Under the pieces are notes generated by a model that was given only the letters and a program-made list of their open reading frames with translations, was not told the DNA's origin and did not search any database. Shown here piece by piece: positions 41,158 through 50,215 of a stretch of 64,000 bases of DNA (positions within the stretch are counted from its first letter, which is position 1; each line of letters opens with the position of its first letter). Source of the stretch: an uncultured Oscillibacter sp. (GTDB lineage Bacteria; Bacillota; Clostridia; Oscillospirales; Oscillospiraceae); NCBI RefSeq assembly GCF_910579365.1, contig NZ_CAJTUX010000004.1:21899-85898 (forward strand), written 5' to 3'. The position numbers and the translations under genes were made by a program.

Positions 41158-43992
41158 TCAGTTCCCCGCCAAGGCAGCCGCCGGGTCCAAAAGCCCCTGC
41201 TCCGTCAGGGCGCTCACCAAATCCTCCTGAAACAGCTCCGCGCCGGGGGCGCAGTCGTTTTCCATCTTGGAAAACAGATAGGTCCGGCTTCCCTCCCCGT
41301 CCCATCGGAAGTACAGGTAGTCGCGGCCGGGATAGCCGATCATGCACCAGCCGTCCTCTCCCATATAGGACCCGCCCGCCAGTATGACCCGGTCCGGGGT
41401 GGCGGTGTGGGTCTCGTAGCTGACGCTCCAGACCTCCACCCGGAGGTCCCCCGCCGTCTCGTACCAGGGTCCGCTGAGGCCGGTGACGCGCCAGTCGTCC
41501 CAGACCACGTTCCCGGGGCCGAAGTTTTCCTCGTCGTAGCTCCCGGAGCCGTCTGCGCCGAAGCCCTCCGCCGCCAGGGCGTTGAACCGCTCCTCCGCAA
41601 AATCCCGGGCCGCCGCCAGCACGTCCGCCGGAAGGGCCTCCAGACCGTTGGCCATGTGGTCCGTATAGCCGCTTTCGTCTTTATAAAGCCGCAGGTTCTC
41701 TCCGTCGAACCACATCGTCCGGAAGGCGGTGACCGTACGGTCCGTGCCGGAGAGGGGCACTCCGGCGGAGAAGGACAGCGCGCGGCTGGCCGGGTCCCAG
41801 GAACCGAAACTCACATATTTCGCCTCCGGCCACGCCTCGCTTACCAGGGCGCGGATATCGGCCAGATACAGCGCGCCGTCCCGCCGGAAGTACAGGTACG
41901 TCTCTCCGCCGCCGTGGTAGGTCCACGCCAGCTCCTTCTCCCCGTTGCCGTCCAGGTCCAGCTCCGTCACCTCGTTTGCGCAGTCCGCCAGCGGACGGGG
42001 GACCCCGCCCTCGTCCAATACATAGTAGTCGCGGGCCTGGTAGGCCGCGCCCCGGGGGCACGCAATCCAAAACCCCTCCCGGCCCAGGACCTGCTCGAAC
42101 GCGCCTGCGGTATACCCGTCGGTATAGCCGCTATCCTCCTGGCAGAACCGCAGAAGACGGTCCCCCCGGCGGATGGCCCAGTATTTCGTGTACGCGTGGT
42201 CCGGGTTGGTCAGATGGTCCGGCTCCCAATAGCAGACCACCTCCGTGCCGTCTCCCAGCGTCTCCGCGCAGAGGACCTCCCCCATGGTATCTGCGGGCAC
42301 GGTATCCGGCTCCATGTCTTTCCAGGACTTGTAGGGCTCCAGCCCATCCAGAGAGATGACCCGCTCCGGGTCCCAGGCCGGGTAGGCCGTGGGGACGGCG
42401 GGGGGATCATACCGCCAGTTGGTCAGGAAGCGATAGCCGCCGTCCCTTCGCTCCTCCAGCGTCACGCAGGCAGGACCGTCTGTCACAGCCGTCATCTCTC
42501 CGTTTCCGCTGCTGAGCCCCGGGAAGCCGCTGCCCTCATAGTACAGCAGAACCGCCCCGTCTCTCCGCTCGCCGAAGGTAAAGGTGACGTCTCCGGGATA
42601 ATTCGTGTCGCCGTGGAAGGTGTAATAAGCGTCGTACTCCTCCAGATAGGTGAACCGGTCCAGGCCCCGTTTGTCCGTCTCCTCCAGGGACAGGCCCAGG
42701 TACTCCCGCAGGACCTTGTCCATCTCTCCGGCGGAGCACTTGAGCAGATCAACTCCCGGGTCCTCGCCGCCCCAGGCCGCGTTGGCCACAGCCTGACGTT
42801 CCTCCTCAGTGCAGGAGAAGGTCCCAATGCCGTTGTAGAAGAGCTGGTAGAGGTCGATTTGCTTGTAATCCTTGGGGGCCTCCACAGCCTGGAACAGGAA
42901 CTGGTTCATCATATTGAAGCCCTCGCCGTTGAAGACCTCGTTGTTGAACCGCTCCAGCTCCTCCGCCGTCAAAGGGCCGTCCTCCGTCTCCGGCCCTGTC
43001 TCCGCCGTCTTGGCGAAGGAACAGGCGCACACCAGCGCCGCCAGCAATGCGGACAGCGCCGCCGCCCACAGCCAGCGCTTCGGCGTCCGGGCGATGCGGC
43101 TGACCCGCTCCCGGAGACTGCGCTTGCTCCCCGTCATGGTGGTGGCGCAGCGCAGCAGGTCCCCAGGCCGGGGGCCGGCGGTGACCAGGGCCAAAAGCGT
43201 ATTGCCATAGGCCCGCCGCTCCCCGTCTCCCAGGCGCTTCAGCGCCCTCTCGTCACAGGCAAGCTCCGCGTCCCGGCGGCTGAGCGCCGCCGCCAGCCAC
43301 ACCAGCGGATTCCACCAGTGGACCGCCGCCGCCCCGCACCGGAGAAGGGTCCAAATGTGGTCCCCCTGGCGGTAATGGGCCGTCTCGTGGGCCAGCACAT
43401 GGCGGAGGGTCACAGGGTCCGCCGCCGCCTCGGGGGTGACGTACACCGCCGGGCGGAAAACGCCGAACAGACAGGGGGACGGCAGGCCCTCCAGCCTGTA
43501 GACCGGCAGGGGGCACTCCGCCTCCAGGGGGACCCGCAGCCGCCGCAGCCGCCGGGCGAAGCTCCCATTGGAAATGAGAAACGCCGCCGCTGCCGCCGCC
43601 GAACCTGCCAGCCAGATTCCCCCCAGCAGAGCCGCCAGGTCCCCAGGGCTTCGCCCCTCCGGGACGGCGGAGGCGGATTCCTCTCCGGCGGGCCCGGGAA
43701 GAACCTGGACAGGCTGGCCGCCCTCTCCGCCGGGCACGGTTCCCGTCTCCTTCGCCGGGGCCCCCTGCGTCAGGGGAAGCGCCTGGAGCGCGGGGGGCTC
43801 CGGAAATACCCGGGGCACCTCCGCCGGGGCGGTATAGAGCTGTCCCGGCACCAGCAGCCGCACCAGGACCGCCGCCCACAGGGCATACCGCAGCCGGGCG
43901 CTGATCCGCCGCCCGAAGGCCGCCCGGAGCAGAAGAACCGCCAGAATCAAAAGGCTTGCCGTCCACACCCAGTTCAACACAACCACGCTCAT
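41158..43992 (-). CDS. BlaR1/MecR1-type M56 membrane metallopeptidase with a long non-PBP C-terminal region
   Basis: 944 residues. The N-terminus has transmembrane helices (VVVLNWVWTASLLILAVLLL, YALWAAVLVRLLVPG), a Pro-rich loop, a third helix, and the M56 zinc motif HVLAHETAHYRQGDHIW with the downstream Glu in RRDAELACDERALKRL. A fourth helix near 325-345 (LWAAALSALLAALVCAC) leads to about 590 extracellular residues. That part has no SxxK penicillin-binding domain; it holds FG-GAP-like bits (ELDLDGNGEKELAWTYHGGG) and DUF-like beta segments. ATG 43992 overlaps the BlaI stop; the longer frame to 44343 is a shadow of blaI. It likely senses an extracellular signal and inactivates the repressor. 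Confidence 0.86.
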   Translation of the reverse strand: MSVVVLNWVWTASLLILAVLLLRAAFGRRISARLRYALWAAVLVRLLVPGQLYTAPAEVPRVFPEPPALQALPLTQGAPAKETGTVPGGEGGQPVQVLPGPAGEESASAVPEGRSPGDLAALLGGIWLAGSAAAAAAFLISNGSFARRLRRLRVPLEAECPLPVYRLEGLPSPCLFGVFRPAVYVTPEAAADPVTLRHVLAHETAHYRQGDHIWTLLRCGAAAVHWWNPLVWLAAALSRRDAELACDERALKRLGDGERRAYGNTLLALVTAGPRPGDLLRCATTMTGSKRSLRERVSRIARTPKRWLWAAALSALLAALVCACSFAKTAETGPETEDGPLTAEELERFNNEVFNGEGFNMMNQFLFQAVEAPKDYKQIDLYQLFYNGIGTFSCTEEERQAVANAAWGGEDPGVDLLKCSAGEMDKVLREYLGLSLEETDKRGLDRFTYLEEYDAYYTFHGDTNYPGDVTFTFGERRDGAVLLYYEGSGFPGLSSGNGEMTAVTDGPACVTLEERRDGGYRFLTNWRYDPPAVPTAYPAWDPERVISLDGLEPYKSWKDMEPDTVPADTMGEVLCAETLGDGTEVVCYWEPDHLTNPDHAYTKYWAIRRGDRLLRFCQEDSGYTDGYTAGAFEQVLGREGFWIACPRGAAYQARDYYVLDEGGVPRPLADCANEVTELDLDGNGEKELAWTYHGGGETYLYFRRDGALYLADIRALVSEAWPEAKYVSFGSWDPASRALSFSAGVPLSGTDRTVTAFRTMWFDGENLRLYKDESGYTDHMANGLEALPADVLAAARDFAEERFNALAAEGFGADGSGSYDEENFGPGNVVWDDWRVTGLSGPWYETAGDLRVEVWSVSYETHTATPDRVILAGGSYMGEDGWCMIGYPGRDYLYFRWDGEGSRTYLFSKMENDCAPGAELFQEDLVSALTEQGLLDPAAALAGN

Positions 43993-44372
43993 GAAAGCTC
44001 CCCCTTCTCCGCCTGGTCCAGAATCGCCCGGAGTTCCGCGATCTCGTCGCCGGACAGCTCCTGCCGCCGGGCCATGGCGCTCATCATCATCCCCACACTG
44101 CCCTGGTAAACCCGGTCCAGAAAGCTCCGGGTCTCGGCCATCTCCGCCTGCTCCCGCTTCACCAGGGGCACGTAGGCCGTCCCCCGGCCGGCCTGCTGGC
44201 AGCGCACCAGCCCTTTGGCCTCCATGCGGTGGAGGGTGGTGATGGTGGTGCTCCTGTGCCAGCCCACGGCCCGCTCCAGCTCGCCCACGATCTGCATCAC
44301 CGTCTGGGGGCTCTGCTCCCACAGGCAGCTCAGGACGTTCCACTCGCCGGCGGTCAATTTGACGTGTTCCAT
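43989..44372 (-). CDS. BlaI/MecI-family repressor
   Basis: 127 residues. The winged HTH is EWNVLSCLWEQSPQTVMQIVGELERAVGWHRSTTITTLHRMEAKGLV; the C-terminal dimer helix region follows (FLDRVYQGSVGMMMSAMA). The start ATG at 44372 is preceded by GGAGG; a longer start at 44414 lies in the operator. BlaI represses until the M56 partner triggers its cleavage. It overlaps the BlaR-like gene by four bases. Confidence 0.94.
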   Translation of the reverse strand: MEHVKLTAGEWNVLSCLWEQSPQTVMQIVGELERAVGWHRSTTITTLHRMEAKGLVRCQQAGRGTAYVPLVKREQAEMAETRSFLDRVYQGSVGMMMSAMARRQELSGDEIAELRAILDQAEKGELS

Positions 44373-44387
44373 ATTCTCCGCCTCCTT

Positions 44388-44402
44388 GTCTACGTTGTAG
44401 AC
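44388..44402. promoter_or_regulatory. BlaI-type operator
   Basis: GTCTAC-GTT-GTAGAC, a perfect 6-bp palindrome between the promoter and the repressor start. A second copy, AGTCTACAGTG, overlaps the -35 region at 44419-44429. The TAC/GTA dyads match known BlaI/MecI sites. Confidence 0.72.
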
Positions 44403-44404
44403 AT

Positions 44405-44433
44405 AGTTTAACACAGTTAGTCTACAGTGTCAA
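44405..44433 (-). promoter_or_regulatory. Promoter of the blaI-blaR pair
   Basis: TTGACA (44433-44428), 17 bases, TAAACT (44410-44405) on the minus strand; BlaI-type dyads flank and overlap it, so autorepression is expected. Confidence 0.75.
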
Positions 44434-44533
44434 CCATTTTCCCGTGAAGCAACTTGCCAGTGTCCCTCCGGCGTCTTCGCCTACGGAAAAGACGCCGGGA
44501 GGCGGAGCTCCCTGCGCGGAACGGAGGGAGCTC

Positions 44534-44585
44534 CAAATAAAAAAGCCCTCCCCGGCGCTTCCAAAACCGAAGCGCCGGGGAGGGG
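44534..44585 (-). terminator. Terminator of the pot-thioesterase transcript
   Basis: Minus-strand stem CCCTCCCCGGCGCTTC / GAAGCGCCGGGGAGGG (16 bp, perfect) followed by CTTTTTTATTT. A further GGAGCTCCCT / AGGGAGCTCC hairpin lies just downstream at about 44504-44534. Confidence 0.9.
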
Positions 44586-44654
44586 GTCTTGTTCCGGCCG
44601 CACCCGCGCGGCCGCTGAGTGTCCTTCATTCACACCGGAATCCGGACGGCGCGG

Positions 44655-45050
44655 TCAGCGCTCCAGCTTCCCGGCGCACTTTGCCAGAAACCGTTCGTTC
44701 CAGATGATCGCCCGGGTGTGGACGCCGCTGCCGACAGGGCCCTTCTCGTCCCAGGCGGAGACCCGGAAATCCACCATCTTTCCATTCTCCGAGACGGCGG
44801 TGATCTCCGCCTCCGCCCAGACCTTCATTCCCACGGGGGTGGGCGCGTCGTGGCGGATGTCCAGGCGGGTCCCCACGCTGCCCTGCCCCTCCTCCAGGAA
44901 GGGCTGCAAGACGGTCAGGGCCGCGTTTTCCATCATGGCCGCCATAAAAGGCGTGCCGAACACCGGCAGGGTCCCGGAGCCCGCGGCGGCGGCGGTGAGC
45001 TCCTGGGTGACGGTCTGCTCCAGCTGGCATTTTGCTCCGATCAGAATCAT
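44655..45050 (-). CDS. Thioesterase of the FlK/hotdog type
   Basis: 131 residues with a hotdog fold: FGTPFMAAMMENAALTVLQPFL is the hotdog helix with the FlK-like Met-Glu-Asn, then GTRLDIRHDAPTPVGMKVWAEAEITAV. FlK relatives hydrolyse acyl-CoA thioesters; most gut homologues are uncharacterised. The ATG at 45050 is preferred, six bases after GGAGG; the one at 45056 touches that site. It follows the pot genes by about 60 bases on the same strand and ends at the strong terminator. Confidence 0.88.
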   Translation of the reverse strand: MILIGAKCQLEQTVTQELTAAAAGSGTLPVFGTPFMAAMMENAALTVLQPFLEEGQGSVGTRLDIRHDAPTPVGMKVWAEAEITAVSENGKMVDFRVSAWDEKGPVGSGVHTRAIIWNERFLAKCAGKLER

Positions 45051-45109
45051 CTTCATCCTCCTCTCTCAAATCCGCAGAGGCTGGAAAGCGGCGGGCGCGC
45101 AGGCCCTCC

Positions 45110-47098
45110 TCAAATCCCCAGCTCTGTCCAAAGGTCGTTATAGAGCTTCCGGGTCTCCAGGGGCAGAACCAGATATGCCTCGCAGCGGTCCAGCACCTCC
45201 TGCGGGGCGGCAATGATATCGTACATCTCCGGGTCCAGCGGTTCCCCGTACAGCTCTTCGTAGTAAGCGGGATACTGCTCCAGCGCTTCCTGGTTGGGGG
45301 AAGCGTACCAGATATAGTCCATGTTGGCCAGGTTCGCCTCGGTGGAGGCGATGAAATTGATCCACGCCATGGCCTCGTCCTTATGGGGCGCGTCCTTCAG
45401 CACGCACATGGCGTCCATAAACCAGTTGGACCCCTCCTCCGGAACCACGAAGCGAAGGTCCTCGTTGTTCTCCAGCATGGTGAGGTAATCCCCGGCGTAG
45501 TACGCGCCCATGGCGGCGTTGCCGCCCTCCAGCTTCTGGAAAATCTCGTCCATGACGAAGGACTGATACACGCCCTGGTTCTTGGCGTCCTTGAGGAGCT
45601 GGAAAGCCTCCCGAAGTTCCGCCTCGCTGGTGGTATTCAGGGAGTATCCCAGATAGCTCAGGGCCGTGGCCATGGCGTCCCGGGAATTGCGGAACATCAG
45701 TACATTCCCGGCATACTGCGAATCGAACATGGCGGACCAGCTGGTGACGGGTTCGTCCACCATGGTCTCGTTATAGATGATTCCCACGGTGCCCCAGGCG
45801 TAAGGGACGGTATAGCGCTCCTGGGGGTCGTAGGTCAGGCCCTTGAAGCGGTCGGAGATCAGGGCGTAATTGGGAATCTGGCCGTAGTCCAGCTCCGCCA
45901 GCATATCCTCCTCAATGAGCTGGGAAATCATATAGTCGGAAGGGACAATGACGTCGTAATCCCCCGCGCCGCTTTTGAGGAGGGAGTACAAAGCCTCGTT
46001 GCTCTCGGCGGTCTGGTAGTTGACGATGATGCCCGTCTCCTCCTCAAACTGCGTGATGAGGTCCTCGTCGATATACTCGCCCCAGCTGCACACGTTTACC
46101 ACCGGCTGGGCGTTGGTGGCCCCGGTGAGGAGGACGACGGCAACCAGGAAGGATGCGGCCAGGGCGATGGCGGCGCCCCGGCGGAGCATGCGGCCCCGGG
46201 GCGTGTCCAGCAGCCGGGTCAGCTTCCGGGAGACGGGACGGCGCGCCTCGCCGCTGCGCTCCGCCCGGGCCTCCCGGAGGTTCACAATCACCAGCAGGGC
46301 CAGCACCGTCACGAACAGCAAGGTGGACACGGCGTTGATCTCCGGCGTCACCCGCTTTTTCGTCATGCCGTAAATGGTCATGGCCAGAGTGGAGCTGGAG
46401 GACCCGGCAGTGAAGTAGCTGATGATGAAGTCGTCCACGCTCATGGTAAAGGCGGTCAGGGCCCCGGAGGCAATGCCGGGCTTGATCTCCGGCAGGATGA
46501 CCTTCCAGAAAGCCTGCATCCAGGTGCAGCCCAGGTCCTGGGCCGCGTCCACCAGATTGCGGTCCATCTGCCGGAGCTTGGGGCCCACGGAGAGGATGAC
46601 ATAGGGGATGTTGAACGTGACGTGAGCGATGAGCAGCGTGCCGAAGCCCAGGGTCAGCCGCTCCGGCAGGACGGCGATGCTCTGGACGCGGTTGAACCAC
46701 CCGGCAAAGCCGCTCCAAAAGGCGAAGAAGGCCACGAAGAACAGGCACATGGCCACGCCGGTTACAATGTCGGCGTTCATCATGGGGATGTTGTTTACGG
46801 TGCTCAGCACCGTCCGGGACCGCCTCCGCAGGCTGTAGAAGCCGATGGCGGCGAAGGTCCCGGCCACCGTGGCGATGGCCGTCGCCAGCAGGGAGACCAG
46901 AAGCGTGGTATAGACGCTGCGCATAATGAGCCGGTTCTGGAACAGGGATCTGTACCAGTCCAGGGAGAACCCCGTCCAGACGGTGTTGCTGTTGCCCTTG
47001 TTGAAGGAGAAAACAATCAGCAGCAGAATGGGCGCATAGAGAAACAGGAAGACCAGGGCCATCAGGGACCGGCTTCCGAAGCGGCCGCTCTTTTTCAC
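45110..47098 (-). CDS. potCD: Polyamine ABC transporter, permease-binding protein fusion (PotC-PotD)
   Basis: 662 residues. The first 270 residues are the PotC permease (six helices; EAA-like loop AAQDLGCTWMQAFWKVILPEIKPGI). A further helix (about 305-325, AIALAASFLVAVVLLTG) anchors a PotD-type binding domain outside the cell: NVCSWGEYIDEDLITQFEEETGI, DYDVIVPSDYMI, VPYAWGTVGIIYN. Such PotCD fusions are known in some Firmicutes. The start is GTG 47098, overlapping the potB stop (GTGA). The PotD pocket tryptophan and acidic residues seen in VNVCSWGEYI and SDY are kept, supporting spermidine/putrescine as substrate. Confidence 0.93.
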   Translation of the reverse strand: MKKSGRFGSRSLMALVFLFLYAPILLLIVFSFNKGNSNTVWTGFSLDWYRSLFQNRLIMRSVYTTLLVSLLATAIATVAGTFAAIGFYSLRRRSRTVLSTVNNIPMMNADIVTGVAMCLFFVAFFAFWSGFAGWFNRVQSIAVLPERLTLGFGTLLIAHVTFNIPYVILSVGPKLRQMDRNLVDAAQDLGCTWMQAFWKVILPEIKPGIASGALTAFTMSVDDFIISYFTAGSSSSTLAMTIYGMTKKRVTPEINAVSTLLFVTVLALLVIVNLREARAERSGEARRPVSRKLTRLLDTPRGRMLRRGAAIALAASFLVAVVLLTGATNAQPVVNVCSWGEYIDEDLITQFEEETGIIVNYQTAESNEALYSLLKSGAGDYDVIVPSDYMISQLIEEDMLAELDYGQIPNYALISDRFKGLTYDPQERYTVPYAWGTVGIIYNETMVDEPVTSWSAMFDSQYAGNVLMFRNSRDAMATALSYLGYSLNTTSEAELREAFQLLKDAKNQGVYQSFVMDEIFQKLEGGNAAMGAYYAGDYLTMLENNEDLRFVVPEEGSNWFMDAMCVLKDAPHKDEAMAWINFIASTEANLANMDYIWYASPNQEALEQYPAYYEELYGEPLDPEMYDIIAAPQEVLDRCEAYLVLPLETRKLYNDLWTELGI

Positions 47099-47949
47099 AG
47101 CATCACCGCCTGTTCCTCGCCCTCGCCGAAGCGGTTCATGACCACCATGCAGACGACGACGATGACCATCATCACCAGGGAAATCGCGGCGCCCAGCTGG
47201 GGATTGTAGGCCCCGCCCAGGAACTGCTGCTCAATGAGGTCCCCCAGAAGCAGCTCCGTGCCGCCGCCCAGCATCTTGCTGATGGCGAAGGTGGAGACAG
47301 AGGGGACGAAGACCATGGTGATGCCGGAGAGAACCCCCGGCAGGGAAAGGGGCACAATGACCCGGCGAAAGACGTTCAGCCCGTCCGCCCCCAGGTCCCG
47401 GGCCGCCTCCACCAGGGAGCCGTCCAGCTTCACGATGACGGAATAAATGGGCAGAATCATGAAGGGCAGGTAGTTGTAAACCATGCCCAGCACCACCGCC
47501 CCCTGGGTGTTCATCATGGGAAAGAACGAGAGCTCTGTGCCGAATACCCGGTTATACAGGGCGATGAGGCCGATTTTTTGAAACAGCTGATTCAAAAGGC
47601 CGTTATTCTCCAGAATGGACATCCAGGAATAGGTCCGCAGCAGGAAGTTGATCCACATGGGCAGCATGATGAGCACCATGGCCGCCCGCTGGAATTTCTC
47701 CCCCTCCTTGCTCATGACGTAGCTCACCGGATAGCCGATGAGGAGGCAGATAAAGGTGGCGATGAGGGCCAGCTTGAAGGACCGGCCAAAGACCACGGCA
47801 TAGGTCCCCATACGGGAGAAGTTTTCCAGGGTGAAGCCGCCCAGGTCGCTGGAAAAGGCGTAGACCACCACCAGCACGATGGGGGCCACGACGAAGAGGG
47901 CCATCCAGATGACATAGGGGATGGCGAACCGGGAGAGCTTAGGTTTCAT
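47095..47949 (-). CDS. potB: Polyamine ABC transporter permease PotB
   Basis: 284 residues, six transmembrane helices and the EAA loop VEAARDLGADGLNVFRRVIVPLSLPGVLSG that docks the ATPase. TYSWMSILENNGLLNQLF is typical of PotB. ATG 47949 lies inside the end of potA (11-base overlap) and its stop overlaps potCD. Confidence 0.95.
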   Translation of the reverse strand: MKPKLSRFAIPYVIWMALFVVAPIVLVVVYAFSSDLGGFTLENFSRMGTYAVVFGRSFKLALIATFICLLIGYPVSYVMSKEGEKFQRAAMVLIMLPMWINFLLRTYSWMSILENNGLLNQLFQKIGLIALYNRVFGTELSFFPMMNTQGAVVLGMVYNYLPFMILPIYSVIVKLDGSLVEAARDLGADGLNVFRRVIVPLSLPGVLSGITMVFVPSVSTFAISKMLGGGTELLLGDLIEQQFLGGAYNPQLGAAISLVMMVIVVVCMVVMNRFGEGEEQAVML

Positions 47950-49105
47950 CGCCGCCCTCCTCCGGCTCTGCCGCGTCCAGTTCGTCGTACTCGTCGGAGA
48001 AGGAGGAGTAGTCGCCGTACAGGCCGGAGTACCGGCTCTTCTTCATGACGTGGATGCCGTCGGGGTCAATTTTGATGCCGATACGGGCCCCCACGGGGGA
48101 GTGGTCCGTGGTTTGGATCAGCCATTTGAAGCCCCGGAAGTCCACGATGATATCGTACTGCATCCCCTTGAAGGTGACGTTGGTGACGGTGCCTGTCAGC
48201 TGGCCCTGCTCCACGGGGACGATGTCGATGTCCTCGGGCCGGATGACCACGTCCACGGCCTCGTTCTCCGCGAAGCCTCCGTCCAGGCAGGGGAACTGGC
48301 GTCCGTACATTTGGACCAGTTTATCCCGGACCATGATGCCGTCGATGATGTTGGACTCGCCGATGAAGTCCGCCACGAAGGCGTTTTTCGGCTCGTTGTA
48401 AATATCCTCAGGGGTGCCGATCTGCTGGATGGAGCCCTGGTCCATCACCACAATCGTGTCGGACATGGTCAGGGCCTCCTCCTGGTCGTGCGTCACATAT
48501 ATAAAGGTAATGCCCACCTGCTGCTGAATGCGCTTCAATTCGATCTGCATGTCCTTGCGGAGCTTCAGGTCCAAAGCGCCCAGCGGTTCGTCCAGCAGCA
48601 GCACCTTGGGGCGGTTCACCAGCGCCCGGGCGATGGCCACCCGCTGCTGCTGCCCGCCGGAGAGAGCGTCCGTCCGCCGGTTTTCAAAACCCTTGAGGCT
48701 GACGGCCTCCAGCATCTCCAGAACCCGCTCCCGGATTTCCTCCTCCGGGAGCTTGGCCTTCCGCTTCGGGTCCGAGGGGTCCGGCCTCCGCTGCATCCGC
48801 AGGCCAAACGCCACGTTTTCAAAGACGTTCAGATGGGGGAACAGCGCGTACTTCTGGAACACCGTGTTGATCTGCCGCTTGTAGGGCGGGACATCGTTAA
48901 TCCTCACACCGTCGAAGAGAACGTCTCCCGACCCTGGGGTCGTGAAGCCGCCAATAATCCGCAGCGTGGTGGTCTTGCCGCACCCGCTGGGCCCTAACAG
49001 TGTGAGGAACTCCTTGTCATTGATATAAAGATTTAAATGATCGAGAACCAGCTCGTCGTCGTACGCCATGCAGAGATCCCGCAGGCGAATCAACTCTTTG
49101 GACAT
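47939..49105 (-). CDS. potA: Polyamine ABC transporter ATP-binding protein PotA
   Basis: 388 residues. Walker A GPSGCGKTT, Q-loop VFQKYALFPHLNV, signature LSGGQQQRVAIARAL, Walker B VLLLDEPLGALD and H-loop THDQEEA are all present; a C-terminal TOBE-type domain begins about 285 (VVIRPEDIDIV) and ends in an acidic tail. ATG 49105 is preceded by GGGGGAGG; an extension to 49189 crosses the palindrome in the leader and is rejected. First gene of the pot operon. Confidence 0.96.
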   Translation of the reverse strand: MSKELIRLRDLCMAYDDELVLDHLNLYINDKEFLTLLGPSGCGKTTTLRIIGGFTTPGSGDVLFDGVRINDVPPYKRQINTVFQKYALFPHLNVFENVAFGLRMQRRPDPSDPKRKAKLPEEEIRERVLEMLEAVSLKGFENRRTDALSGGQQQRVAIARALVNRPKVLLLDEPLGALDLKLRKDMQIELKRIQQQVGITFIYVTHDQEEALTMSDTIVVMDQGSIQQIGTPEDIYNEPKNAFVADFIGESNIIDGIMVRDKLVQMYGRQFPCLDGGFAENEAVDVVIRPEDIDIVPVEQGQLTGTVTNVTFKGMQYDIIVDFRGFKWLIQTTDHSPVGARIGIKIDPDGIHVMKKSRYSGLYGDYSSFSDEYDELDAAEPEEGGDET

Positions 49106-49117
49106 GTATCCTCCCCC

Positions 49118-49143
49118 GTTTCTTTTCTTGAAAGAAAAGAAAC
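49118..49143. promoter_or_regulatory. Palindrome just upstream of the potA ribosome binding site
   Basis: GTTTCTTTTCTT and AAGAAAAGAAAC are perfect 12-bp arms with a two-base centre. It lies in the potA leader, a few bases before GGGGGAGG, so it may be an operator or an RNA hairpin affecting translation. Confidence 0.45.
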
Positions 49144-49278
49144 AAAAGAACTTTAGCGCGCTGCGGGATCCGGTGGTTGAGTTGATCAAAGCGACGGCAA
49201 CCGGGCGCGGCTGTTCCTTGTAACTCTTCTTTCCATCGCTTGAGATTTGAATTTCCGTCGAAATTCAGCGATACCTGC

Positions 49279-49307
49279 ATGATAACGGAAGCGCCCTGAA
49301 ATGTCAA
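49279..49307 (-). promoter_or_regulatory. Sigma-A promoter of the pot operon
   Basis: TTGACA (49307-49302), 17 bases, TATCAT (49284-49279) on the minus strand. The leader to potA is about 165 bases and contains the palindrome at 49118-49143 but no gene. Confidence 0.75.
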
Positions 49308-49341
49308 GGGAATTGTTGGGCGGAGACTATTGAATTTTTTT

Positions 49342-49413
49342 CAGTAGTTTCCTTGACTTTTGCCGGACCGGGAAGTATACTGGAAAAAATGGCTACTGAT
49401 AATTTTGCAGTAG
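49342..49413 (+). promoter_or_regulatory. Promoter of the HAAS-PadR pair with CAGTAG repeats
   Basis: TTGACT (49353-49358), 17 bases, TATACT (49376-49381). CAGTAG at 49342-49347, its complement CTACTG at 49393-49398 and CAGTAG at 49408-49413 flank the promoter; the last two form an inverted repeat. These are candidate sites for the PadR protein of the operon. Confidence 0.6.
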
Positions 49414-49432
49414 TGTCGAAGGGAGCGGTTTT

Positions 49433-50215
49433 ATGAAGCGGGATTATCTCTCCCGGCTCAGCCGGGCGGCCCGGTGGTATCTGCCCCCGGCGGAGGCGGC
49501 GGAAGTCTTGGAGGATTACCGGGAGATTGTGGAGGGACGGAGCGGGGAGGAGCTGCGGCGGGATTTGGGAACGCCCCGGGCGGCGATGCGCCAGCTGGCC
49601 CAGCCCAAGGCTTACCGGCGGTGGCTGGCGGTGTTTCTTGTTTTGTCGGCCTGTGTGCTTTTGCCGGCGGCCGGCGTGGTTCGGAGTGAGCTGTCCTGGC
49701 TGTTTGGGCTGTTCCTGAATGACCTTATGCAGACACCACGGTATGCGGAGATGCTGCTTCCTTTGGGGACGGTGCTGGCGCTGGTTTGGTTTCGGCGCAA
49801 TGGAAGAAAGGAAGAGACGCTCCCTAAGTGGGTGGTACCATTGCTGATTCTTTTGCTGTTGGGGATAGCCTGGGTGTCGTTTCTGGCCTGGACGCTTTTT
49901 GCGGAGCGGTGGGATTTGCTCAACGCCCTGTTTCCTGAAGAGCGTGTCTGGCTTCATCGCCTGACGCTTGGACTGAATGCCCTTGCCGCCGGAACGGTTG
50001 GGATGATTGGTCTGGTAAAAGCCCGTCTGGCGGACCGGCGTTGGAGGGCGGTGTACGTTCTGGGCTTAACGGGGGCTGTGGCGTGTTTGTTCATGTGGAA
50101 GATGTACACGGGGATGTTCCGGGAGTTTCAGCCTGGATGGCAGACGCCCTATGTGATACGATACATGGTCATTATTCTTGTGGGCCTCCTGGGAACGGGG
50201 GTATCCCTATGCTGA
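49433..50215 (+). CDS. HAAS (DUF1700-like) membrane protein
   Basis: 260 residues. The N-terminal 55 residues (YLSRLSRAARWYLPPAEAAEVLEDYREIVE ... LRRDLGTPRAAMRQL) have the HAAS/DUF1700 helical pattern, with a D-x-E-I motif and GTP helix cap. About six transmembrane helices follow (WLAVFLVLSACVLLPAAGV, WVVPLLILLLLGIAWVSFL, VIRYMVIILVGLLGTGV). HAAS proteins are commonly encoded with PadR regulators, here in the order membrane protein then PadR. The function is unknown; a signalling or stress role is presumed. Confidence 0.72.
   Translation: MKRDYLSRLSRAARWYLPPAEAAEVLEDYREIVEGRSGEELRRDLGTPRAAMRQLAQPKAYRRWLAVFLVLSACVLLPAAGVVRSELSWLFGLFLNDLMQTPRYAEMLLPLGTVLALVWFRRNGRKEETLPKWVVPLLILLLLGIAWVSFLAWTLFAERWDLLNALFPEERVWLHRLTLGLNALAAGTVGMIGLVKARLADRRWRAVYVLGLTGAVACLFMWKMYTGMFREFQPGWQTPYVIRYMVIILVGLLGTGVSLC

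Noticed and set aside
41158..44343. Single 1061-codon reading of the BlaR-like frame
   Set aside because: The first 117 codons overlap blaI in another frame. ATG 43992 overlaps the blaI stop and matches the family N-terminus.
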